DNA of 48,939 nt from SAR324 cluster bacterium (GCA_028282885.1 JANQGX010000065.1:1-48939), one strand, 5' to 3'; shown: positions 1-8,736, counted from the first letter of the stretch. The notes: generated by a model not told the origin, from the letters alone. Numbers and translations are program-made.

Positions 1-95
1 AGTCTCTCCAGTGTCGAACTCATCGCTTCGTCAGTTGCCTTCAAGTTTCTCCAGGAATTGATCGCTGCGACGTTATGATTGATTCTTAAGCCCAT
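1..95 (-). CDS. fliC: Flagellin, N-terminal fragment (gene runs off the window)
   Basis: Reading the minus strand from the ATG at 95 gives a protein starting MGLRINHNVAAINSWRNL and continuing to a LERL motif, the hallmark N-terminus of bacterial flagellin (the D0 helix needed for export and filament assembly). A GAGGT ribosome site lies six bases before the ATG, and a consensus sigma-28 promoter lies about 60 bases upstream. Only 31 codons are in the window; the gene is cut by the window edge, not broken. It indicates a motile organism. The gene is unrelated in function to the sulfate genes to its right. Confidence 0.9.
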   Translation of the reverse strand, partial: MGLRINHNVAAINSWRNLKATDEAMSSTLER

Positions 96-156
96 GATTA
101 TACCTCGGTTCTGTTCTCAATAATATACATCGTGGAAGCTCTGACTTCTTGCTTCT

Positions 157-183
157 TTATCGGCACCAATAGAAAAAACTTTA
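157..183 (-). promoter_or_regulatory. Sigma-28 (FliA) flagellin promoter
   Basis: On the minus strand the sequence reads TAAAGTTT, 11 bases, then GCCGATAA, which is an exact match to the enterobacterial FliA consensus. The -10 element ends about 62 bases before the flagellin ATG at 95 and faces it. This implies late-class flagellar control by a FliA-type sigma factor. Confidence 0.9.
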
Positions 184-587
184 GCCCGAATATTCATATC
201 ACTGATAAGTTTAACTTCGTTACCCCTCTATCGGGCTTTCAGAAAAAAGCTTTAATAAAAATCTGATAACTATCTGTAATGTTTATCACTTAATAGCTTC
301 ATTTTCGAAAGAAAAAACCTTTAGGAGCCGATACTACAACGAACGGAGAAAAAGCCGGACACGGGGAGGAAATCCTGAATTGAAAGTTAAAACGTGAGGG
401 GTCAAAACCCGAAGGAGGGAAATAAGATCAGATATTTCAATGATTCAGGAAATGAGTTTGAAGTGGAGAACTGCGAAATTCGATTCTGTAGTAAGACAAA
501 CCAAGTTCGTCCTGGTTGCAGAAATGTGCAGATGTCTGGAAGTTTCGGAGTGTTCAGCGGGACATACTATCTAAAATGTTTGGTTTC
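184..587. other. Intergenic region without a recognisable gene
   Basis: About 400 bases between the flagellin promoter and the next minus-strand gene. Two overlapping plus-strand open frames here (from 394 and 516) run into the antisense of the gene at 588-1019 and have no family resemblance, so they are not called. I see no clear terminator or RNA gene. Confidence 0.5.
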
Positions 588-1019
588 CTACTTCTTTTTT
601 TTGCCACTCATTCTTTTTCGATACTCCAACATGGCTTCGACATACGGAGTCATGATACGTCCTTGTTGGGTAACTCTTTTTTTACCCATTTCTTCCAACC
701 CAAAAGCTTTCGAAATCTCAGCGAACAATTTTGGCTTGTAGTGATCCAAGTAGAAATTGATATCATCGATGTGTTCGCCAGAAGTATGAACCGGAGGATT
801 ATCATCATCTCTTAAATACTCGCCTGTAAATACTGTCCGCTGGTAGTACTGCAGTGATATTTCGAGGTATTCGGCAGCTTCTTCATCCAGCTCCGGAGGT
901 ATTGGTTCCGACCAACTGAATTGCACGAGCCTTTCGTCGGTGGGATCAATTGAAGCTGTTATTTCCAGTTGCTTTGAATACTCAAGCGCTATTTTGAGAT
1001 CATTTCGAGTAATGGTCAT
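588..1019 (-). CDS. Hypothetical protein, 143 aa
   Basis: I do not recognise a family. The protein is acidic through the middle, with several DDD and DE stretches, and ends in a lysine-rich tail (KRMSGKKKK). There are no membrane segments, signal peptide or cysteine motifs, so it is probably a soluble cytoplasmic protein. An AGGA ribosome-site-like stretch lies about eight bases before the ATG at 1019. It lies beyond the hairpin that follows dsrP, so it is probably a separate transcription unit and not part of the dsr operon. The normal-looking amino-acid composition and ribosome site support a real gene. Confidence 0.6.
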   Translation of the reverse strand: MTITRNDLKIALEYSKQLEITASIDPTDERLVQFSWSEPIPPELDEEAAEYLEISLQYYQRTVFTGEYLRDDDNPPVHTSGEHIDDINFYLDHYKPKLFAEISKAFGLEEMGKKRVTQQGRIMTPYVEAMLEYRKRMSGKKKK

Positions 1020-1082
1020 AATAAGGATCCTACCATCTTACTGATGTGACAAACTGTCTGACTTTGAGCCTGAAAAACATGA

Positions 1083-1139
1083 CGGGCACACCTTATCATC
1101 AGCACCAATTTCAACGGTGCTAACCATAAAGTGTGCCCG
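1083..1139 (-). terminator. Nested hairpin after dsrP, probable operon terminator
   Basis: The outer arms CGGGCACAC (1083-1091) and GTGTGCCCG (1131-1139) pair perfectly. Inside them AGCACC (1101-1106) pairs with GGTGCT (1116-1121). On the minus strand the structure is followed by CATGTTTTTC. It sits 36 bases after the dsrP stop, the right place to end the dsrMKJOP transcript. The short T-run and the stem-within-stem shape are less canonical than a simple terminator. Confidence 0.6.
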
Positions 1140-1174
1140 CATATATAATCTATCTGCAAACTAGAACCAGACTT

Positions 1175-2332
1175 CTATTTTGCAGCTTCCTTTTTTACCT
1201 CGATGGCAGTTTTATAAAGCACGGTCAGGATCAATGCACCCAGGGCATAGATTCCGATTGTGACCAGAACTTCATAAAAACCAGGTGTGTATTCTGTCAC
1301 TCGCTCAAAAGGATTGGGAACGAAACCACCAATCACTAGGCTGATTCCTTTATCAATCCAAAGAGAAGCAAAAATGGAGATACACGCAATTGCCAGAATG
1401 TTGGTATTTCTGCGCAAGTTCGGGAAAATCAAGAGGACGATGGCAAAAAGACCCAGCAACATGGAAATCCATGCCATGGGTGCCAGCGCATTCTTTCCAT
1501 GCAGACCAACAAACAGATATTCGAAGGTGTGCATATGGCCCGGAATGTTGCTATAGAATGCCGTAAATAATTCCATACCAACAAAGAAAAAATTCACCAA
1601 GGCAGCATAGGTCACAATCGTTCCCAGCTTTTGAATTGCTTCGTCGCCTGCATCAAAATCGGAGATTTTTCTCAGGAGAAGACAAAGTAGAATCAATAAA
1701 GCCGGGCCTGCCGCAAATGCCGATGCCAAAAACCTGGGAGCCAGAATAGCTGTCAACCAGAAATGGCGACCGGGTATGCCAGCATAAAGAAACGCTGTAA
1801 CGGTATGAATACTAACAGCCCAGGGAATAGACAGGTAAATAAACGGCTTGATCCATTTGGGAGGCGGAACTTGTTTTGCTTCTGCCTGTAGGGCGACCCA
1901 TCCACAAAGAAGGTTCAAACCCAGGTAAACAGTAAGCACGGTAGCATCCCAAAAGAGGATTGAGTTCGGGGTTGGGTAGAGAAACATGTTAATAACCCTC
2001 ATCGGTTTCCCCATGTCGACCACAACAAACAGCATACACATGGCTACCGCCGCAATGGCCAGAAACTCGCCCAAAATCACGATCTTCCCGAACTTTTTAT
2101 AGTTGTGCAGGTAATAAGGCAATACCAGCATAACTGCAGAAGCAGCCACACCAACCAGAAAAGTCAACTGGGCGATGTAGACACCCCAGGAGACATCCCT
2201 GCTCATTCCGGTTACAACCAGACCATGGATAAGATGCTGACTGTATGCATATGCGCCTATTGCTATCAGTATCAGCAGGGCAATTACCCATGTCCAATAT
2301 CTTCGACTTCCAATTAACGCCTTTTCAATCAT
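1175..2332 (-). CDS. dsrP: DsrP, NrfD-type membrane quinone-interacting subunit of DsrMKJOP
   Basis: A 385-residue polytopic membrane protein with about ten hydrophobic segments, beginning with a TM helix at residues 14-31. Its length and context match DsrP of the NrfD/PsrC family. In DsrMKJOP it is thought to exchange electrons between the quinone pool and the periplasmic DsrO/DsrJ module. It is the last gene of the dsrMKJOP run, seven bases after dsrO, and a hairpin follows. No haem-binding motif is expected in this family and none is seen. Assignment rests on the exact dsrM-K-J-O-P order as well as the protein pattern. Confidence 0.93.
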   Translation of the reverse strand: MIEKALIGSRRYWTWVIALLILIAIGAYAYSQHLIHGLVVTGMSRDVSWGVYIAQLTFLVGVAASAVMLVLPYYLHNYKKFGKIVILGEFLAIAAVAMCMLFVVVDMGKPMRVINMFLYPTPNSILFWDATVLTVYLGLNLLCGWVALQAEAKQVPPPKWIKPFIYLSIPWAVSIHTVTAFLYAGIPGRHFWLTAILAPRFLASAFAAGPALLILLCLLLRKISDFDAGDEAIQKLGTIVTYAALVNFFFVGMELFTAFYSNIPGHMHTFEYLFVGLHGKNALAPMAWISMLLGLFAIVLLIFPNLRRNTNILAIACISIFASLWIDKGISLVIGGFVPNPFERVTEYTPGFYEVLVTIGIYALGALILTVLYKTAIEVKKEAAK

Positions 2333-2339
2333 AACTTCC

Positions 2340-3149
2340 TCACACTATATAAAAGACTGATGGTCCAGTTCCGAGTTCGGGTTTACGTTGAATTGTATTG
2401 TTTTCCTTAAGTACCTTGCGTATTTCCGATTGGGGATTGTTCAGATCACCAAACACAAGGGCTCCTTCAGGACATTTCTCCACACAGGCCGGAATCATGT
2501 TCTTCGCCAATCTTTCTGCGCAGAAATTACACTTTTCAACAACACCACGCTCTCTCGTGGGGAATTCGGTATTGATATCGTTACCGCCTATCATCTTACC
2601 GCTGTTTGCTTCATCGCGAGGATCCTGCCAGTTAAAGCTTCTTGAGCCATAGGGGCAGGCAGCCATACAGAAACGACAGCCGATGCAGCGATGGAAATCC
2701 ATCAATACAATTCCATCAGATCGTTTAAAGGTTGCTTTTGTCGGACAAACTCTGACACATGAAGGATCTTTACAGTGATTACACAATACAGCCACTTCCC
2801 TGTTGTTCAGGCTTTCACTGGTGAAAGCACTGCTTTTACTGGGAAAAGCATTGTGAAACGGTTCTTTCCAGATCCATTTGACTTCACTTTTGATATCAGG
2901 ACTTCCATCCGGCATTTTGAGATCCGGGACGTTATGAATTTCATGGCAGATATCCAGGCAGGCCTTACAATCTTCCTTGCATTTCCTGGTATCCACCACC
3001 ATTCCCATCCGTGTTCCGGAAGTATCTTCTGAACGGGTAGAGGCTTTGCCTTCCTCTTCTGTTGCCACGTTGATTGCCGAAACAACACCAAGCCCGATCA
3101 AGGAACCCACTCCGGCTTTTTTCAAGAAATCTCTTCTGTTCTCATTCAT
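2340..3149 (-). CDS. dsrO: DsrO, periplasmic ferredoxin-like iron-sulfur subunit
   Basis: A 269-residue protein with a Tat-type signal (NRRDFLKKAG at residues 4-13, then a hydrophobic stretch), indicating folded export to the periplasm. Sixteen cysteines fall in four groups (57-68, 123-135, 155-165 and 207-226), enough for four [4Fe-4S] clusters, as in DmsB/HybA-type electron-transfer subunits. It relays electrons between DsrP in the membrane and the cytochrome DsrJ. Its start overlaps the dsrJ stop (TAATG type), so the two are translationally coupled. Confidence 0.95.
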   Translation of the reverse strand: MNENRRDFLKKAGVGSLIGLGVVSAINVATEEEGKASTRSEDTSGTRMGMVVDTRKCKEDCKACLDICHEIHNVPDLKMPDGSPDIKSEVKWIWKEPFHNAFPSKSSAFTSESLNNREVAVLCNHCKDPSCVRVCPTKATFKRSDGIVLMDFHRCIGCRFCMAACPYGSRSFNWQDPRDEANSGKMIGGNDINTEFPTRERGVVEKCNFCAERLAKNMIPACVEKCPEGALVFGDLNNPQSEIRKVLKENNTIQRKPELGTGPSVFYIV

Positions 3150-3538
3150 TAGATTTCCTCCTTCGGCTCAATATGGCATTCCCAGCAATAAGGAGCCACT
3201 GCCGTGTAGTCGTGGCAGGCATCGCAAAATTCCTCTTTGTTGGAATGACAACTTGTGCATGACGTTTTGCCAGTAGTACTCAAACTCTTGTCGAACTTGG
3301 TTCCGTACTGCTGACTTGTATAAACTCGATCATTATCGCGAACGACGCTATCCCGCCATTCATCCAGAATCTGCATATGGTTAGCTCTCATATACTCCGC
3401 TGACTCAACACAGGTTCCGCTTTTATTGACTACCGGTTCCGGCATATTGACTGAACCGCCCAGACTCCCCCAAATAGGATAAGTGACGATTCCGACGAAG
3501 ATGACCAATCCGGTTATTATTTTTCCAGCATCATACAT
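3149..3538 (-). CDS. dsrJ: DsrJ, membrane-anchored triheme cytochrome c
   Basis: A 129-residue protein with an N-terminal hydrophobic anchor (about residues 7-25) and three haem c sites: CTSCH (94-98), CDACH (105-109) and CWECH (118-122). Cys43 in the SGTCVES context is a candidate for the unusual Cys haem ligand described for DsrJ. The haem domain should be periplasmic. Within DsrMKJOP it is the periplasmic redox partner of DsrO. The gene lies two bases after dsrK and overlaps dsrO. Confidence 0.95.
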   Translation of the reverse strand: MYDAGKIITGLVIFVGIVTYPIWGSLGGSVNMPEPVVNKSGTCVESAEYMRANHMQILDEWRDSVVRDNDRVYTSQQYGTKFDKSLSTTGKTSCTSCHSNKEEFCDACHDYTAVAPYCWECHIEPKEEI

Positions 3539-3540
3539 GA

Positions 3541-5175
3541 TCAGTCCTCCACTCCTAAATAGGGTTCTTCACGAAGGTCGCAGTCTCTCACTTCGTTTTC
3601 TCCTTCCATTATCAGTGCGTTGGCAACTAATTCCGTAACCCCGGAAACCTCAACATCCGGAGCCCAATATTGAGTCAGTGCCAGCAAAGTAGCCCGATCA
3701 ATAGCACAGACACAGGAAAGCATATTAACGTCGTGCTTTTCTACGACATGATTCAACGCAGTAGCCCTGGGAAGAGCACCCCTCATCCTGACATCCATGA
3801 TTTCTTCAGTGTTCAGTCCGCTACCCGCACCACAGCAGAATGTCTGCTCTCTAATGGTGTTGTCCGGCATCTCAAAGAAATTATTCAGGACGTTATTCAG
3901 CACATACCGAGGCTCATCGAGCATTCCCATCGCCCTGGACGGGTTACAGGAATCATGAAAAGTTGCCCTGACATGGTCGTTTCGACTCTTATCAAGCTTC
4001 AACTTGTTATGCTTGATCAAGTCAGCCGTAAATTCCATGATATGAACCATTTTGGTCGAAACCGCGTTTTCGAACTTAGTCCCCGTAATCGGAGAAACCG
4101 GATCTTCCATATAACTCGGAGTCGGGCCGTTCATGGTATCCATGTATTGGTTGATAACACGCCACATGTGACCGCATTCACCACCCAGTATCCATTTCAC
4201 ACCAAGTCTTTCCGCTTCATGATACATTTTGGCGTTCAACTTCTTCATCAGTTCATTAGAATTGAAAAGACCGAAGTTACCACCTTCAGACGCGTAGGTA
4301 CTTAGAGTATAATCCAGCCCGATATGCTCGAAGAGCATGATGTAACCCATCATCGTATAAACCCCCGGATCGGCAAAAACATCTCCCGATGGGGTGATGA
4401 AAAGAATTTCAGCTCCCTTACGATTAAAACTCGGGTTGATCGTAATACCCGTGACATCTTCAATATCTTCACAGAGAGACTCAACGACCGTTTTAAACGT
4501 GTGAGGCTCAATACCCAAATGGTTACCTGTTCTATTACAATTGGCGGCCGGATCCATGATCCAGTTAATATTAATACCTACCAGATTGAGAAGTTCCCTG
4601 GCCATCATGGTGATTTCGGCTGTATCGATACCATAAGGACAGTAAACAGAACAGCGTCTGCATTCAGTGCACTGAAAAAAGTATAAAAACCACTCCTTGA
4701 CAACTTCCATGGTCAAAGGCCTGGCCCCTGCGAATTTCTTTAGAAGTTTTCCTGCCAAGGTAAAGTCGTTCCGATAAACGGATCTAAGCAGTTCCGCTCG
4801 CAGAACAGGCATGTTTTTAGGATCTCCAGAGCCCAAAAAGAAATGACACTTATCCGCACAAGCACCACAGCGGACACAAATATCCATAAAAACTTTGAAA
4901 GATCTGAATTTATCCAGTCTTTCCCGGAAACCTTCACTGATGATCTCTTTCCAGTTTTCCGGCAATTTCCAATCTTCATCTCCTGGCGACCAGTCTCGCG
5001 CATATGGCATTTTCAGGGATTCAATAGCCTTGGTTTTAGCGCTATAAGCCCAATTACCATCTCTGAACTCAGCGGGAGTATCCATCCACTCTCTATCCGG
5101 ACCTTTCCCGTTGAGAAGAGACGGAGTTTCCGTGATGTCCTTCGCCAGTTCTTCCGCTTCAAGCATTTTTACCAT
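3541..5175 (-). CDS. dsrK: DsrK, HdrD-like catalytic subunit of DsrMKJOP
   Basis: A 544-residue cytoplasmic iron-sulfur protein. Two ferredoxin motifs lie at residues 100-110 (CVRCGACADKC) and 169-179 (CTECRRCSVYC). They are followed by CCG-type motifs characteristic of heterodisulfide reductase HdrD: GGECG near 331, DSC at 408-410, CCG at 447-449 and CVC at 488-490, which would hold the non-cubane catalytic cluster. The known role is reduction of the DsrC trisulfide or disulfide using electrons from the quinone pool through DsrM. One base separates it from dsrM. Confidence 0.96.
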   Translation of the reverse strand: MVKMLEAEELAKDITETPSLLNGKGPDREWMDTPAEFRDGNWAYSAKTKAIESLKMPYARDWSPGDEDWKLPENWKEIISEGFRERLDKFRSFKVFMDICVRCGACADKCHFFLGSGDPKNMPVLRAELLRSVYRNDFTLAGKLLKKFAGARPLTMEVVKEWFLYFFQCTECRRCSVYCPYGIDTAEITMMARELLNLVGININWIMDPAANCNRTGNHLGIEPHTFKTVVESLCEDIEDVTGITINPSFNRKGAEILFITPSGDVFADPGVYTMMGYIMLFEHIGLDYTLSTYASEGGNFGLFNSNELMKKLNAKMYHEAERLGVKWILGGECGHMWRVINQYMDTMNGPTPSYMEDPVSPITGTKFENAVSTKMVHIMEFTADLIKHNKLKLDKSRNDHVRATFHDSCNPSRAMGMLDEPRYVLNNVLNNFFEMPDNTIREQTFCCGAGSGLNTEEIMDVRMRGALPRATALNHVVEKHDVNMLSCVCAIDRATLLALTQYWAPDVEVSGVTELVANALIMEGENEVRDCDLREEPYLGVED

Positions 5176-5176
5176 A

Positions 5177-6166
5177 TTATTCCTTATCTACTGGTAGTCC
5201 AACTTTCTTCATATGTTCCCTGAACTCATCTTCGTACTCTTCATAGGTACGAATCTTGATATCGGGATTCCACGGGTTAATGTGTCTTACAGCTCTGTTG
5301 TTATTAGCAAGATTTCGGGTTGGGCTTAGGAATACACCGCCCAGATGCATCAGCTTGCTAAACGGGAAATAGATTGCCAGAACTGATACAAGAAACAGAT
5401 GAATGTAAAACAGAACACCAATGCCATCCGGTATAGTGGGTTGGAAAGTAACCAGCCCTCTCGCCAGAGCTTTTATGTTGACCACATCCACCCTGATAAA
5501 ATACCTCATCAGAACGCCGGTAATAGCGATGGACAGAATCAGATATAACGGAAAATAGTCGGCAGGCATTGACAGATATTTAATCTGGGGCTCAACAACC
5601 CTTCTCAGGAAAAGATAGGTTACCGCAGCCAGAATACCGGCATCTGTCATGTAGAAAAGAGGAACACCAACCTGCATGAAGCTGTCAGCTTTTTCCAGGA
5701 AAGTGATAAAACCCGGAATGGGTTCCAGAAACAACCTGCTGTGTCTGACCAATATAATTAAAAAAGACCAATGGAATACGATTCCTCCCAACCACAACCA
5801 TTTGTTTGAACCGTACTTAAGTTTTGCGCCTTCATATACTTCTGCCTTGGTATTTCTAAACAGTGATCTAAACAGAAATATCTCCAGGGCCATCCTGATC
5901 ACGACTCCCAAGGTACTAGAAGGATTGTCCAACTTATTCTGTTTTATCCATGGGAGTGACTTTTCCTGACCGCATGTTGTCGGAATACGAAACGGAACCG
6001 GTGATTTGGCCCAGCCGATAACCTTGTAGATGAAACCCAGCAGAAAAATAACGATTGCAATATAGGGAATCACCACGCCAAACAGAGCCGTCAAACCAGC
6101 TTTTACCCCGAAATAAGCGAGCGCAACAAGTACCAGTACGATTATTAGAGGATTAATTATTTTCAT
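5177..6166 (-). CDS. dsrM: DsrM, NarI-like cytochrome b subunit
   Basis: A 329-residue integral membrane protein with a hydrophobic N-terminal pair of helices and a NarI-type cytochrome b core. Histidines in FHWSFLIILVRH and in the later IHLF...KLMH segment are candidate haem b ligands. It oxidises menaquinol (or exchanges electrons with it) and passes electrons to DsrK. It opens the dsrMKJOP run, following the RsbRD-domain gene by six bases. Confidence 0.95.
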   Translation of the reverse strand: MKIINPLIIVLVLVALAYFGVKAGLTALFGVVIPYIAIVIFLLGFIYKVIGWAKSPVPFRIPTTCGQEKSLPWIKQNKLDNPSSTLGVVIRMALEIFLFRSLFRNTKAEVYEGAKLKYGSNKWLWLGGIVFHWSFLIILVRHSRLFLEPIPGFITFLEKADSFMQVGVPLFYMTDAGILAAVTYLFLRRVVEPQIKYLSMPADYFPLYLILSIAITGVLMRYFIRVDVVNIKALARGLVTFQPTIPDGIGVLFYIHLFLVSVLAIYFPFSKLMHLGGVFLSPTRNLANNNRAVRHINPWNPDIKIRTYEEYEDEFREHMKKVGLPVDKE

Positions 6167-6172
6167 TCTCTC

Positions 6173-6697
6173 TTACCTCGCTTCCTTTTGTTTATCCATC
6201 TCATTTACTCTTCTGATAAGCATATGAGTCTGGTTTCGAATTTCATTCGCCCTTATTTCATACAACTTCTCCCGGCACTTCATATAGATATCAAAGCCCA
6301 ACATGGCTAGCGTATCTATTTCTTCCTCCATCTTTCTCAATTGCTCCAAGGGCATGGACTCCCCTCCTTCGACAGTTTCATCCTTCATGCTAAACAGGAT
6401 TTTCTTGAGATCGATGATGAACTGCAAGGCTTCAGAAGGTTTGAAATCCTGAACTGCCCTGACTTTTACGAGTTCAGTGAGGATGGGTGTTGTTCTCTCC
6501 GGATCAACTCCCAGGAGAAGGTCATCGAACAGTAGTGCGATGTTTGTTGAAATAATATGGGAAAGTGGATTAGCGAATTGGTTATCGGATCTTTTTAGAA
6601 CATTTAATGCTTCAACGGGATATGCTTCCATTGTAACGCGGATCCACTCACGTACAATATCCTGTTTTTTTTGGGATAACCAGTCTACTAATTCCAT
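6173..6697 (-). CDS. RsbRD N-terminal-domain protein heading the dsrMKJOP operon
   Basis: A 174-residue soluble, mostly helical protein. Its opening (LVDWLSQKKQDIVREWIR) resembles the RsbR/RsbRD N-terminal sensory domain (a non-haem globin-like fold in stressosome proteins), but there is no STAS domain after it. A charged helical C-terminus ends in KQKEAR. Such genes are commonly found just before dsrM in sulfate reducers, where the function is unknown. It is six bases upstream of dsrM and almost certainly co-transcribed with it. A regulatory or sensing role is inference. No strong Shine-Dalgarno is visible before the ATG at 6697. Confidence 0.8.
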   Translation of the reverse strand: MELVDWLSQKKQDIVREWIRVTMEAYPVEALNVLKRSDNQFANPLSHIISTNIALLFDDLLLGVDPERTTPILTELVKVRAVQDFKPSEALQFIIDLKKILFSMKDETVEGGESMPLEQLRKMEEEIDTLAMLGFDIYMKCREKLYEIRANEIRNQTHMLIRRVNEMDKQKEAR

Positions 6698-6714
6698 ATT
6701 TGATATGAGATGAT

Positions 6715-6755
6715 AAAAAAAAAGTCTCCCAGGTTCAGAACCCGGGAGACTTTTT
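6715..6755. terminator. Bidirectional terminator between dsrL-like gene and dsrMKJOP operon
   Basis: AGTCTCCC (6723-6730) pairs with GGGAGACT (6744-6751), extended inside by GGTT (6732-6735) and AACC (6739-6742) after one mismatch. It is flanked by eight A on one side and five T on the other, so it should work in both directions. It lies only about 17 bases before the ATG of the RsbRD-domain gene. Confidence 0.9.
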
Positions 6756-6765
6756 CCAGAAATAA

Positions 6766-8442
6766 TTAAACCATGTCAATCAAGCCACAGGGACATTCTT
6801 CCGCACACTTTCCGCATCCAATACAAGCATCGAGATTGAATTCAAAGTGCAGTCCTTTTTCAAGCTTGTTAACAGCGCCATCGCCACAGAATTTCCAGCA
6901 GTTTTCACAATCAAAACACTGGCCACAGCTCATGCAGCGTTTGGCTTCCGCCTGAAGTGCCTCAACCGAGAAAGGAGTGATGTACTCTTCAAAGTCGGCA
7001 ATTCTTTCAGAGCCTGGTCTTTCACCGATATAGTTTCTTTCGGCATCTGCATAATGACCCATTTTCATTTTGTCAGAATAGATCACTGGAATGGATTCCG
7101 GAGCCTTGTATTCAATACCCATCAGGAATCGATCGATGTCTTCAGCAGCCAGACGTCCATCACCTACAGCCTCGGTAACCAGACCCAGCTTACGAGTGAT
7201 ATCACCACCGGACCAGATTTTGGAATCTTCGGTAAATCTTCCGAATTCTCCCTGAATCGTTGTCCAGTTCTTCTCATTCTTCAGCTCTTCCAGTCCTTCA
7301 AAATCAGCTTCCTGGCTGATAGCAGGAATCAGGGAAGTAGCCTGGATATCAAACTCGGAACCATCGATCGGCTTGAAACTGGCCCTGCCACTTTCATCAG
7401 GCTCACCCAGTTCCATTCTGATACAGGTCATTCCGGTTACTTTGCCGTCTGCAACAGCCAGTTTAACAGGAGTACATAGGAATTCGAAGTTGATTCCCTC
7501 TTCTTCCGCTCCGACAATATCTTCTTCGATAGCCGGCATCTCTTTTCGGCTTCTCCGATATACAACGGTCACGTCTGCACCAAGTCGTTTACAACTTCGG
7601 GCAACGTCCATGGCTGTATCACCACCGCCTACTACGATCACCTTATCACCGATATTGAGCTCTTCTTCCATGTTGTGTTTGTAAAGAAGCTCCACACCGG
7701 TGTAAACATTAGAGGAATCCTCGCCTTCAAGACCCAGGGACCAACCAACCTGTGCTCCAATCGCGCTATAAATAGCATCATAGTCGCTCTTCAGTTGATC
7801 CAGGGAGATATCCTTACCAACCTTTGTGTTAAGCTTGAGTTCAACACCCATATCGAAAACACGTTGGTACTCGTTCTTGATAACATCCCTTGGCAGACGA
7901 TATGCAGGGATACCCCAGCGAATCATGCCACCAATATCCGGTTTGGATTCAAACATGGTCACATCGTGACCGCGTCGTGCCAATTGATAAGCGCAGGAAA
8001 TTCCGGAAGGGCCTGAACCGATAATAGCAACCTTCTTTCCTGTTTTCTCTTCGGTCAGCTTTTTCAGTTGAAGCTTGTTCGCCAGAGCGAACTCGCCAAT
8101 AGACAACTCAACTTTATTGATACTGACTGCTTTATCTTTATCTTTTCTGTTACAAGCGGATTCGCATGGATGAGGACATACGCGGCCCATTACAGCAGGA
8201 ATCGGGTTCTTATCGGATAAGATATAGAACGCCTGCTCCATGGACTCTTCATGTGTCCGGCCATACTCTTCGGCCTGTGCAATATAGGTCAGATACCCTC
8301 TGATGTCCTCGGCACTCGGACAGGTATCGGTACATGGCGGTCGCTTGCCAATGTATTGAGGCAGCTGGGTGCTTTGCGCCTTTTTACCACCACCGATATG
8401 GGGTCTAACCGGCCTTTTGATTTTTCTAACAACAATAGCCAT
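6766..8442 (-). CDS. dsrL: DsrL-like NAD(P)H oxidoreductase (GltD-type iron-sulfur flavoprotein)
   Basis: A 558-residue protein of the glutamate-synthase small-subunit class. In order it has an N-terminal Fe-S helical domain (Cys 37, 41, 89, 93, 97), an FAD site (GSGPSG, 142-147), an NAD(P)H site (VVGGGDTA, about 270-277, followed by YRRSRKEMP), and a C-terminal two-cluster ferredoxin domain (Cys 503-519 and 540-550). The CMSCGQCFDCENC pattern is typical of DsrL. DsrL of sulfur oxidisers (about 650 aa) couples DsrAB to NAD(H), and related forms occur in reducers. Here it follows dsrABD and the DsrR-like gene, so it may supply NAD(P)H electrons to DsrAB. Electron direction is inferred. A generic GltD-like ferredoxin oxidoreductase is the alternative. 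Confidence 0.85.
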   Translation of the reverse strand: MAIVVRKIKRPVRPHIGGGKKAQSTQLPQYIGKRPPCTDTCPSAEDIRGYLTYIAQAEEYGRTHEESMEQAFYILSDKNPIPAVMGRVCPHPCESACNRKDKDKAVSINKVELSIGEFALANKLQLKKLTEEKTGKKVAIIGSGPSGISCAYQLARRGHDVTMFESKPDIGGMIRWGIPAYRLPRDVIKNEYQRVFDMGVELKLNTKVGKDISLDQLKSDYDAIYSAIGAQVGWSLGLEGEDSSNVYTGVELLYKHNMEEELNIGDKVIVVGGGDTAMDVARSCKRLGADVTVVYRRSRKEMPAIEEDIVGAEEEGINFEFLCTPVKLAVADGKVTGMTCIRMELGEPDESGRASFKPIDGSEFDIQATSLIPAISQEADFEGLEELKNEKNWTTIQGEFGRFTEDSKIWSGGDITRKLGLVTEAVGDGRLAAEDIDRFLMGIEYKAPESIPVIYSDKMKMGHYADAERNYIGERPGSERIADFEEYITPFSVEALQAEAKRCMSCGQCFDCENCWKFCGDGAVNKLEKGLHFEFNLDACIGCGKCAEECPCGLIDMV

Positions 8443-8736
8443 ATTTCTTCCTGTGTAGTTAAGTCAACATTCAAGAAAATAGGCAGTTTCCAGGTAATGA
8501 GTTATTACCGTATCCACCGACCATGAATTAAATCAATAATTAAGCGATTAACTGTAGTGATCGTCGAGCACTATCATCGCTTTATATTGTTCAATAACTT
8601 GTCATCTGCCTGTATATCGATTTTACAAAAAACCGCATGCGATTTATCAAGTGACAATACCGATCATGAACAATAATGTTATCTTTCGGGTAGTTCAGCC
8701 GCTGAATCCTAGTCTCAGATTATACAAGAGATTTAA
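8443..8736. other. Intergenic region between the DsrR-like and dsrL-like genes
   Basis: About 290 bases, the longest gap inside the dsr part of the locus. It is AT-rich and may hold a promoter for the dsrL-like gene, but I could not find a convincing -35/-10 pair with normal spacing, nor a terminator hairpin. Confidence 0.4.

Noticed and set aside
327..334. Second GCCGATAC on the plus strand, resembling a sigma-28 -10 element
   Set aside because: The -35 region is poor (GAAA, wrong spacing) and no gene follows in that direction.
3670..4305. 211-codon plus-strand frame antisense to dsrK
   Set aside because: It lies wholly within dsrK, shows no family resemblance, and is explained by codon bias of the true gene.
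6847..7479. 210-codon plus-strand frame antisense to the dsrL-like gene
   Set aside because: Shadow of a gene with clear domains and motifs on the other strand.
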